A DNA stretch of 64,000 nt from Macrocystis pyrifera (Eukaryota > Sar > Phaeophyceae > Laminariales > Laminariaceae): assembly GCA_031763025.1 (NCBI GenBank), contig JASSKH010000017.1, forward strand, positions 4,468,041-4,532,040, written 5' to 3'. Below are positions 35,701 to 44,956 of the stretch, in pieces. A program made the position numbers and the translations under genes. The notes under the pieces are model-generated. The model was not told where the DNA came from. It saw only the letters and a program-made list of their open reading frames with translations, and ran no database searches. Position 1 is the stretch's first letter. Every line of letters begins with the position of its first letter.

Positions 35701-38700
35701 GCGCTTAGAGCTGCAACAGTCGCCACGCCGATCTGCCGAGCCGACGTGTCTGAGAAAGGAGTCTTCCCCAAGCCCGGCTGCTGCTACTCTCGGACAGTCT
35801 CACCCTCGTTTCTTCCAGGTAGTATATATTGCAAGAAGGCTGTGTGTATTACATATCACACGGGTTCAACGGCTCGAATCGAAACCAGTCGGTCACATCG
35901 AAAACAACGGGTTAATCACACCATCTCTGCAGTACCGACCGTCTCGCAAGAAAAACAGACTTTTAAGAGATCTAGCCTAGAAATGATGAAACAACACGAG
36001 GAAGTATGTATGCAGCCTAAACGCTCGCAATCTAAAGGGAAAACTTGTAGCAAATCTACCCCCTTCTTGCTCCGCCAGAGCGAGGATGTTAACCTAACAT
36101 CTGATTTCAGGTTTCATACGAGAGGGACGATACTGCTGCAATGCTATCAGCAATGTATATATTCATATTTGTATTTTTCTCCACTACTGTTCCCCCTGTG
36201 GCGCACAGACGAGCTTATCCGGCACGTGACGCTTGACGGCCCCGAGCGCGGCCTCCTGTGCTTGCGCGTGCGTGACGAGATCAGAATGACGATCGACGCG
36301 TACAAGACGCTGTACGACAGCAGCGTAACGTTCGGAGTTAAGAAACAGCTGCAGGCGGAGCAGGGGATGGTCGAGATGGAAGCGCAGGCGAGTAGATGGA
36401 ACATGATTGCGATGCGTAATCGGTATGTGCTGTACAAGCAGGATGCGTTTTTTTTCAAGTGCTCGATTTGATTTTTTCGGGAGTTTAGGTGGTACAAGCA
36501 AGTCTACCACGCATGCATGAGGATGATTTTCGAATAGCGAGAGTTTTTTGTTTTAGAGAGTTACAGGTGTTGTTAATGTTAACACCATTTCAACATTGTA
36601 GCGGGCACCACGCCAGGTAAATAAAATAGGCAGATATCGTATCATATCATATCATATCATATCATATCATATCATATCATATCATATCATTATCATATCA
36701 TATCATATCATATCATATCTTATCATATCATATCATATCATATCATATCATATCATATCATATCTTATCGTATCATATCATATCTTATCGTATCATATCA
36801 TATCTTATCATATCATATCATATCATATCATATCATATCATATCATATCATATCATATCATATCATATCATATCATATCATATCATATCATATCATATCA
36901 TATCATATCATATCATATCATATCATATCATATCATATCGTATCACATCATATCGTATCGTATCACATCATATCATATCATATCACATCATATCATATCA
37001 TATCAGATCAGATCAGATCAGATCAGATTAGATCATATCATATCAGATTATATCATACCATATCATACCATAGCATTATCATATCAGATCAGATCCCCCT
37101 TTCATGGATCTGTATCTCTCGGGACAGAAACCACGAACGGTAGATCTCTGATTTATCATGCGATATCTGCACAACAAAAATGTACGATACCCATGGATAT
37201 CACAACGAATATCATACCCGGATTGGAGCATTGGATACCTTCCTTTTTCCGTTGAACGTTAAACATTATAACTACATAATATGGGTAGGGGGAAATTATT
37301 TCAATAATTACTTGAGCTGCGTAGTGTGGAACGATATGACAGATGCTCGGTTCTGTGATACATTTACTCCGTAAGATGTGAGACAAAATTCCCCATACAT
37401 TTACCTCATTTTTTTCAATTTCCAGGCTCCACACATACGGCGCAATGTTGTTTGTCCTGCCGACGACGCCATTTGTTAAGGTCTTAGTCCGTCGGGCTGA
37501 AGGTAAAAGGTTAACCAATCGCCTACCCAATCTAAGCCTCATGACATTCGTTGTTCGTTTTTTTTTTGTACCTCGTTTTTGTTCGTTTCGAAACCAGATT
37601 GCGGGCTTGGAAGAGGACAAGAAAGACCTTGAGCTCCATGTGTCGGAGTTGCGGAATAAGGTGATTCGAGGCTGTGAGGATTTTTGTTTTTCACGTTCAT
37701 GTAAAAAAATCTCGCAGGACGAAGCTGTTAGCTTTTGTTGTCACCGCACTCCCCTTTTGCTGTGGTAAACACTTGCGGTTAGACTAGGAAAAATTCAGGA
37801 GTTGTAGATAAAAGGGGTTATTGAAGCTTCATGACAGGCACAGTCAGTACTATGCGTAAAAAACGCGCTCGTCACCGCGACTTCGGACTCACCCGACGTT
37901 TCAGGCAGAGGTTGCGCTCCTTGGGCTCATTTTTTTTCTCTGATCGGCTGAGCTCCACAAGCGAGGCAACTATTATCACGGAGGCCCATAGTAAACGGGC
38001 CCCAAAAAAGCAAAAAAAAAAAAACACCCACTTCTAGGTGCGTTTATCTCGAGAACTACTGCGTCAATCGAAGATGCCGCCTGTGAAAAACACGCGGTTG
38101 ATGACAGGCTTTCATCGATGCTGCGTCTGCATGCTTCAGAAATACACCGGGATGTCTCTCTACCCCCATTTTTGGGCCTCTACATAGTAAGGGCCACCGT
38201 GACAGTATACTGGTTAACCCTTTCAAAACCGCAGTGTACATACACCTAAACATGGCTCTCAATCCGAGTTTTTTTATCATCCCTACGTCGAGCGCGCGGC
38301 CCCAGAGAGTGATTAAGTACGTAATATACTTCTGCTTGATAAATAATTATATGCGAAGCATTCGTTTCTTCCAGACCACGCGTACATGGCGCATATGAAG
38401 GTTGGTCGGGCTGTTTGGGCGAAAAGAAACTTCTTCGAAACTATGGACTCACACCCCTGCCCATGGGCAATTGCTCGTCTTTGCGCAGCAACGTACAGTT
38501 AACCGCTTTTCGGGAGAGAAGTCTGCGCTCCCCCCCTCAAGGGTCCCGTCCTGGGTTGGTTGCTCTCCGAGGTCGCGTTGACGCGTAAGCAAGAACCGAA
38601 AAACACGGCGCGCCGGAGTAGGTTAACATGACTCAACACGCGTTTTTCGAACCCCCACCATTGCAATGCGGTTTTGTGCTGTGAATTCAGGGTTGCGGTG

Positions 38701-41700
38701 CCTGCCATACACGCCACCTATGTATGGCGGTGTCAAGCCTGTGGGGGGATATCTGTTTGAAAGAAAAACAAAACAAAACGGAGCTTGGAGATCGTTTTTT
38801 CCCCCCTCGAAACTCATATTTTGCGAGCATGGTGTGACTACTTCCATCAACCCGTGCTATCTACGAAGTGCTATTATTTTCAATATTTATATATATATAT
38901 ATGTATATATGTATATATATAGGTTTAGACGTGGTCTACAAAAAATCTACAAAGTCTGACAGGTTTTGTACGCAACGAATCGCTGTACACCTACAGTATG
39001 TTAAAACGAGCAATTGGCTACTACTGCTGTCGATTTACGGTAAGGGCCATATCATACCAGGTACATGTCCACTCTCTGCCGCCACCTCGCTCGTTAAGGC
39101 GTACCAGGTATATGCTGCAGTACGTTTTTAAATTACTTATTTAGCACTGAGGACACATCCTTGCATGTGCCAGAAGCAAGCGCCCAATCGATGTTAATCG
39201 ACGGGTATATGGCATGAGCTGCGGGCTCCGCAGAGCCAGCCGGTAAAAGAGATGGTCCCATGAACAGTTGTGCCGATAGTCTACGGTCTCGAAGAGGAGA
39301 CGCTGTAATTACTATTGCGGGGGGGGCATAGTTAATAGGACCTACGGTACACAAAAAAAACTATGTATTTCCCTATTTTTACTATCAATATTTGGTCCTA
39401 TTTACTGCGTTCCCTCGTAATAACAAGTTCGAGTATTACGAGGGACCATAGTAAATAGGACCTACGGTACACACAAAAACCTATATATGTCCCTATTTTT
39501 ACTAACAATATTTGGTCTTATTTACTCTGGCCCCCCGTAGTAGTTGAGCACCGACGTTTGTTGTTGCGTGACAACCCAAAATTACCGTCTTCAACGTAAG
39601 GCACACAGGATGGGGGCCTCTGACTTTTCCAGGGTTTCTTCGCACGGTTTGCCATATACACAGCCTCACCCCACAACTCGACCTTGACTCGAGAAAAAAA
39701 GTGTGCAGCTAGGTGAACGCCACGAAGATGTGGGGGCGGTGCCTTATTTTCTGAGGTCCTCCTCACGTGAGGAAAAATCACTCTTTCTCTCTCACACCCG
39801 GAACATGACCATAATAAATAGGACCAAATATTGTTGGTAAAAATAGGTAAATATATAGGTTTTTGTGTGTACCGTAGGTCCTGTTTAATATGGCCCCCCC
39901 GTAATAAGTGAACAGATGCCAGGGGGGCATGTCATTGATAGAGCAAAAATATGTCACTCAGTAACCGGTTGCGATCAGAAACTATTGAGCCAACAAAAAG
40001 CGCAACTGCTCCCACGACGGTGCGGGGGGGAAGAGTCGCGCCAGCAAGAAACCCTTACGTTCTCTGACCGGAAATATAGTCACCGTTCGATATTGAGCCC
40101 CAGAGTCCGAACAGGGGGGTTATATTTTCGGTCGTAATTGTGGTACTACAGTACGTACGTACGCACTCGTAATCTGAGCAGGCTTGAGCAAGCCTTGAAA
40201 CAATAATGTCGCGACAGGATGCATGAGCAAACCTTGTGCGTAGTAGGCTACTCTTTGCAAACCTTGTGCGTAGTAGGCTACTGTTTGCCTACAACAGGCT
40301 ACTGCTTCTGTTGGTGTATACTGTACCGGGTAGGATTTAGTAGCGTAACTAACATACAGGGCTCGGCCGCTAATTACTGCGGGGGAGCATAGTAAATAGA
40401 ACCAAGTATTGTTGGTGAAAATAGCGAATATATAGGTTTTTGTGCGTACCGTAGGTCCTATTTAATAGGGTCCTCCGTAAGAGCACGATTTCTTTGATTT
40501 AAATTTCTTGGTAGCGTCCCCCCCATGGAAGGGCACCTTGCTGTGAAGGAAGGTACTCTTTATACCTACTGAGCTACGCAGGTAGGGGAAAAAAATATCG
40601 ATCGATTACCCAGCCCAGGGTAATCTTTAATAATTTTGACATTATTTATACGTTATTTTGTTAATTTTTATTCGTGGACCTACATTCATACATTATACAC
40701 GTATCATATATCATATGTATAGTGTTTGCACACGCCATCTACGTACTTCGTATGTACGTACACGAACAAACAATCTCAGAGACCGCGTTATCTACGTACG
40801 GGCAGGCACATAAAAAAAACTAGTTTTTTTCTAGGTACTATTGGGGGGGAACAGTAATCAGAAGAAAAAAAATGCTCACAGGGAGTGGTAAAAAATCTGG
40901 AATGTAGAGGTTTTTGTGTGCACGATGGGTCCTGATTTACTGTTGTGCAGTCGCTCAGCTTAGACGTCTTCGATAGCATGCCAGGGTATAGGCTAGCTTA
41001 TCGGATAACAAAAAAGGGGCAGTGTGGCCTCCAGAACTTAGGAGGTAGATAGATGCGTTCAAAACGGAAAACCATGAACACCATGACACTTCCCTCCCGG
41101 CAACCAGACTTTGTTCTGGGTCCGACGGCAGCACCCCCCCCTCTACGAGTACCCTCTTTGTCAACCCTTGTAATGCTGCACTGCACACACACACACTATT
41201 TCAGTCTAATTCCAGGTAGGCCGTGCCCAAAACGAGTGCAGTCCTAAAGAGGTTAATGGCATGGCCCTGATTGAAACGCGGTGAAACCGTTTTGTACGGT
41301 AGGTGACTTGCGTATTGTAGCGCCTGTTTTTCCATTTTTTCTCTATTTTATCCCCTTGAAAAAAAAAACTGCACAACCATTTTTTTTTTTTTGGGGGGGG
41401 GGGGGCACATATACTACTGCATGGGATTAGTGTGGGACAGCTTTCTTTTTTTGGAGACTTTAAAGCAAGGGGGTGAAACAAAAGGTTCCGACGAGAGACA
41501 AACTGACGATTTTTCGGCATCTATCTAAAAAAGACCACAGCGCAGCAGGTGCTACCTACACACGGCGGAGGTGCATGGACCTGCAATTTTCTTGAGGCTC
41601 TTCCTCACTTGAAAGAAAGCTCCACTCATATTATGTCACACGCGCAAACGGATGTAACCTTTGATTGTAGGACCGCAGTCCCGATTTGGGGACAAAACTA

Positions 41701-42761
41701 CCTAGAACTTGAGCAATTCGTCCCCCCAAATGGAGCTGCAGTCCTGAAAAGGCAACGTCTGATTCAGGCGGTTCTGATGATGTTGCAACGGAAACTATGG
41801 GTTAAATTGAGACACTAAACACGAATTTTGAACGCGCAAGTGTGGTGAACTCAACATTTACTTTTACCAATTCGCCGGAGGATAACGAAAATGAACAACA
41901 ACAAAAAAGGCTACGAAGAAAGGGTACTCTCAACCCTTTTATTAGGACTGCAGTCCCGTTTGGGGGACAAAAACTACTTGGAACTTGAGTGGTTTGTCAC
42001 CAAAATGAGACCGCAGTCCTAAACCCGACGAGAGCAGTCCCATGACCTACTTTATCTAGAGAGAGGCCTGTATCGTTCTGTTGTGGTAAAAATAAAAACA
42101 ATAAGGCATACCTTATAGGGTAGCGTTATGATAAATGCTCGAATCCCGCATGATCTCAACAGTAGTTATTACGGGGGGGCATAGTAAATAGGACCAAATA
42201 TTGTTACAAAAAAAATGAAATATGTAGGTTTTTGTGTGTACCGTAGGTCCTATTAACTATGGTCCCCCGTAATAGTTAGTTCCTCGGTGCCCTTAAGGAA
42301 CTCCATCAGTCATAAAATGCTTTAACGACAAGGACATACTGCGAGATTATCGATTTCTATATACTTGATGATCTGCAGTAGACTTTCCAGTGCAGCTGGA
42401 TCATATGTTCCCGAGATCTTGTATGATTCTGTATGATCTTTTATGATCTGTATGATCTATATGATCTGGCTCACGTTGTCGGGCGGGACCCGTACAATCT
42501 GCATGATCTGCAGAATCACGTATTTCCTGGGTTGGATCTGTACTACCAACGCAGATCGTGCACAACCTCTCTCTCACAAGGGTAGGTGAGGAACTACAGT
42601 GAAGTAGATGATCTATCTCTCCGGCGTGTGTATGCTTTGGCCAAATCGTGCTGTAAGGCATACCCTGTCACATCGTGGTACGCGTCCACCCAGGCACGCG
42701 CGTCGCACGGTGTGGAACACTTGCTTGTTCTGCCGCACCCTGCTGCACCCTTCCCTAGACA

Positions 42762-42794
<33 letters not shown>

Positions 42795-43419
42795 GGGTGA
42801 AAAATGCCCGGTACGATTTTTCTCGTTCTTTTAGTTCGCTATATACACACACCCGTGCGTGGGTAAAAAAAATGACTTCAATGGCGATACGTGTAACACC
42901 TCTTTTTTCTCGCTTACGACTCTTGCTACGATTATATAAGCGGTAGCACATTTCACGCCAAACTATATCCGACCAAGGGAGGGCCCGCGACCGAGAAATA
43001 ACGCAACATATATCTGGAAACCCATTCGTGCTTTTACAGCAGTACTGTTCGGCATGGGGTTGGTTGTTGCTCACCGAGTGGAGTCTTCTATTTTTTCTCA
43101 CGAAGACAGTTTTTTGCCTCAGGAGCAAATATTCCTGAAGTGAATGAGAGGGACCTCACAAATTGTTGAAGTGAGTTACTAAACTTCACCACGTACACCT
43201 GGTTGGTTCTCAACTCAAAAGGCTTACATGTTATTGTTGCTGTTGTTGTTCGTGTGCGCGTTTTTCTTTTTGGTGCGAGGGCAGGTGGAGGTCATTGAAA
43301 AGGGGGAGAGCGAGCGGCGAGCCGTCGACGACAAGAAGCGCAAGGAGGACATCGATTTCCTCAAATACCAGGGGCAGCATCTCGATTCCTTCCTCAAGCA
43401 GATTGGCGGCAGCAAGTAG
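32785..43419 (+). CDS. DNALI1: Axonemal dynein inner-arm light chain p28 (DNALI1)
   Basis: The p28 light chain sits on single-headed inner-arm dyneins in the axoneme and is needed for normal flagellar beating. I read five exons: 32785-33139, 34652-34739, 36209-36387, 37598-37660 and 43285-43419. Landmarks: LMKYDPPIF near residue 28; LDDMVNSMLPPREW near 80; RQALETGICPVREDLY near 130; ELIRHVTL then RVRDEIRMTI (~150-180); a C-terminal coiled coil with EEDKKDLELHVSELRNK and KRKEDIDFLKYQGQHL. The expected length, 272 residues, agrees with the family (about 260-280). Intron 3 starts GC (CAG|GCGAGT). One problem: exon 1 changes frame once between the conserved start and the PPREW block. The total coding length is one base over a multiple of three, and the change maps to the G8 run at about 32954-32961. 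An indel or base-calling slip there is likely. Intron 4 is 5.6 kb. Confidence 0.9.
33885..34040 (+). repeat. GACCCGA-rich degenerate minisatellite
   Basis: Short words GACCCGATC, CCCGACCCG and GGGTCGGGTC repeat irregularly, with TTTGAAAGC spaced about 80 bases apart. It lies in DNALI1 intron 1. Confidence 0.7.
34907..35010 (+). mobile_element. MITE family 1 copy, near-perfect termini
   Basis: TTACAGGGGACCATAGTAAA is the exact mirror of TTTACTATGGTCCCCTGTAA, with AATAGGACCTATGGTACAGA inside. It is the best conserved inverted-repeat pair and lies in DNALI1 intron 2, 168 bases after the exon 2 donor. Confidence 0.9.
36632..37096 (+). repeat. TATCA pentanucleotide satellite, about 460 bases
   Basis: Roughly 90 units of ATATC/TATCA occur with scattered CTTATC, CACATC and AGATC variants that become more common toward the right end. 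It is in DNALI1 intron 3, 250 bases after the exon 3 donor. Confidence 0.95.
39315..39420 (+). mobile_element. MITE family 1 copy
   Basis: TGCGGGGGGGGCATAGTTAA, ACCTACGGTACACA and GGTCCTATTTACTGCGTTCC to CTCGTAA. Only 15 bases separate it from the next copy. Confidence 0.8.
39436..39540 (+). mobile_element. MITE family 1 copy
   Basis: TTACGAGGGACCATAGTAAA, ACCTACGGTACACACAAAAA and TGGTCTTATTTACTCTGGCC to CCCCGTAG. It has the same orientation as its neighbour at 39315. Confidence 0.85.
39805..39905 (-). mobile_element. MITE family 1 copy, left end eroded
   Basis: CATGACCATAATAAATAGGA lacks the G-run. The rest, through AAATATTGTTGG and GTACCGTAGGTCCTGTTTAA, ends in CCCCCCCGTAA. Confidence 0.8.
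40055..40142. mobile_element. MITE family 2 copy, diverged
   Basis: CTCTGACCGGAAATATAGTC and CACCGTTCG match the left half. TTATATTTTCGGTCGTAATT and GTGGTAC match the right half. Confidence 0.55.
40228..40300 (+). repeat. Tandem ~30-base duplication
   Basis: GCAAACCTTGTGCGTAGTAG and GCTACT occur twice in direct succession, followed by a related CCTACAACAGGCTACTG. Confidence 0.85.
40375..40480 (-). mobile_element. MITE family 1 copy
   Basis: TTACTGCGGGGGAGCATAGT and AACCAAGTATTGTTGGTGAA run to GTACCGTAGGTCCTATTTAA and GGTCCTCCGTAA. Confidence 0.8.
40510..40588 (-). pseudogene. tRNA-like sequence, probably decayed
   Basis: On the minus strand TGCGTAGCTCAGTAGGTA is a good D-arm and A-box. ACCTTCCTTCACAGCAAGGT follows where an anticodon arm would be, possibly with anticodon CAC (Val). 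The anticodon stem pairs poorly, the T arm is missing and the acceptor ends do not pair. A tRNA-derived repeat head or a pseudogene is likelier than a working tRNA. Confidence 0.25.
41671..41747. mobile_element. MITE family 3 copy
   Basis: AGGACCGCAGTCCCGATTTG, GGGACAAAACTACCTAGAAC and CGTCCCCCCAAATGGAGCTG to CAGTCCT. The outer AGGACNGCAGTCC ends are inverted repeats. Confidence 0.75.
41770..41895 (+). repeat. Dispersed ~100-bp repeat (CTAAATTGACAC type), copy 2
   Basis: GGGTTAAATTGAGACACTAA, AAGTGTGGTGAACTCAACAT and ACCAATTCGCCGGAGGATAA. The most diverged of three copies. Confidence 0.65.
41945..42026. mobile_element. MITE family 3 copy
   Basis: AGGACTGCAGTCCCGTTTGG, AAAAACTACTTGGAACTTGA and GTTTGTCACCAAAATGAGAC to CGCAGTCCT. 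Confidence 0.8.
42168..42272 (-). mobile_element. MITE family 1 copy
   Basis: TTACGGGGGGGCATAGTAAA and AGGACCAAATATTGTTAC run to GTACCGTAGGTCCTATTAAC and ATGGTCCCCCGTAA. Confidence 0.85.
42355..42545. repeat. TGATCTGTATGATC-type dispersed repeat, copy 3
   Basis: TTGATGATCTGCAGTAGAC, a run of TATGATCT words, GATCTGGCTCACGTTGTCGG and ATCTGCATGATCTGC match the block order at 2308 and 10100. It lies in DNALI1 intron 4. Confidence 0.65.
42762..42793 (+). repeat. Poly(G) tract, about 32 bases
   Basis: A sense-strand G homopolymer in DNALI1 intron 4, 490 bases before the last exon; no retroposon end is recognised beside it. Confidence 0.85.
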
Positions 43420-43474
43420 TCCCTGCCGTTCAAAGATGCTACATGTAAATACCCTAGTACGTACCTAGACCGGT

Positions 43475-43665
43475 CTTTCGGGGCGCGTCAAGGCCTCTTC
43501 TGGCCGCAGTATACTAGTTCAGTGTAGGGGGCGGTCAGGGGCGGCCGGTCAAGCGGTCAAAAACCATTTGGACGCGTCCAGGCCTATTTTGGCCGCAATA
43601 TACTGCAGTAGTTCTAGTGCAAGGGGCGGCCAGGGGCGGTCAGTCAAGGCGTCAAGCCACGGTCT
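43475..43665 (+). repeat. Imperfect tandem duplication, ~100-base unit
   Basis: Each unit has [50 protein letters not shown] and GGTCAAGC. It begins about 60 bases after the DNALI1 stop. Confidence 0.75.
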
Positions 43666-44774
43666 ACTATGAATAGCATAGTTGTTTGCCGTCACGTTGA
43701 CCGATGCGTTTATTCCCGGTTTCACGTAAAATTTGGGGTCTTTCTTCTTTCAAGACTTTGGGTCGCCTCCAAATCTCCCCTCCACGTATATACTTCTGAA
43801 ATATACTATAATGTGTACGAGTGGCGGAATGCATGATGGGGATTAAAAAGTTATGTTTTGCACACAAATATACGCCAGCTGTGAGTTCAACGCAAAGTCA
43901 AGTCGGCATGTGCAGATTTGTAAGCTAGGCTGACACGTCGGTCGCGCGGCGTGTCTTGACGCATTTGGAACATAATCCATATAAATAAACACACTCTCTT
44001 TGTGCGACAAAAAATAAACACACGTGAACAGAAAAAAAAAAACGAGGAGACGGTCACAAAAACACTCGAACCGCCACGACGGTGTGGTACACCACGTTCG
44101 GCCCCAACCACCGAGCCTTACACCATACCCCATACAGTAAGCGCCTCGTCTTCCGGCGATTCCACTAAATATATCAAAAGGCATCATCAACCCTCATCAA
44201 CTCCATCTCATCCCTCTCCTCCGGCGCTTCCGCTCTCTCTGTCTCTCTCATCTCGCGGTATCAGCACGACCAATAGTCCAACCGTTGAAACGCGCACTGC
44301 GCCCACCTGCTATTTACTCGATACAAGCTAAAACGAACCGGCACCCTTTCCGCCGCGGACCCAGCTCGCGACAGGAACAACAAATGGACCCCCCGCCCAC
44401 ACACCCACTCCCCCCGCCCATCCTGCCTGTCCTGTCGACAACGAGTAAGCTTCGCTGGGTACTCACCAAACCACGTGACCCCAGCTCCCCATGGGAAATA
44501 GAATGGGGTCATCTCCTCCCCCACCTCCCCTATCCTGCCTGTGCTATCGAACGCCAAGAGTTTCCGCGTACCCACCTACCACGCACACAAAAACGCCGCA
44601 AGATCCAGGACAAAACCACAACGGACCACTTCGTGCGCGGGACCCCCACCCTCATCACTTTTCTTACACCGAGAAGAAATGCGCGCGTCCGGCCTGCCGC
44701 AAGGCGTGGAGTGGGGGTGGGGCATCTGGTGGCATTGATTGCCCTATCGCGGTGGTGGCGGTTGTGGAACGGGA

Positions 44775-44875
44775 GCTACGGGCTAAATTGGCACACGACA
44801 CGAAATTGGAATGTGGAAGTGTGGTGAGCTTAAGCTTTATTTTTTGCCAATCCGCCGGAGGATAGAAAAAAGACA
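44775..44875 (+). repeat. Dispersed ~100-bp repeat (CTAAATTGACAC type), copy 3
   Basis: GGGCTAAATTGGCACACGAC, AAGTGTGGTGAGCTTAAGCT and GCCAATCCGCCGGAGGATAG. It is closest to the copy at 24795. Confidence 0.75.
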
Positions 44876-44956
44876 AAAAAAGGTGGTGGCGGTAGTGATA
44901 GTGGTGATGGTGGCGGTAATGATGGTTGGTAGTAGTGGTGGTGGTGGTGGTGGTGA

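Larger units (their letters stand above)
43420..44956. other. Intergenic region between the 3' ends of DNALI1 and the golgin gene
   Basis: The two genes converge here. The stretch holds a duplicated ~95-base GGGGCGGTCAGGGGCGG block (43480-43660), a CCTCCGG-rich region, a copy of the CTAAATTG repeat at 44775, and a GGTGGT repeat next to the golgin stop codon. No gene recognised. Confidence 0.65.

Noticed and set aside
36632..37096. Possible CRISPR-like array
   Set aside because: Continuous pentanucleotide repeat with no spacers. No other stretch in the window has the repeat-spacer pattern.
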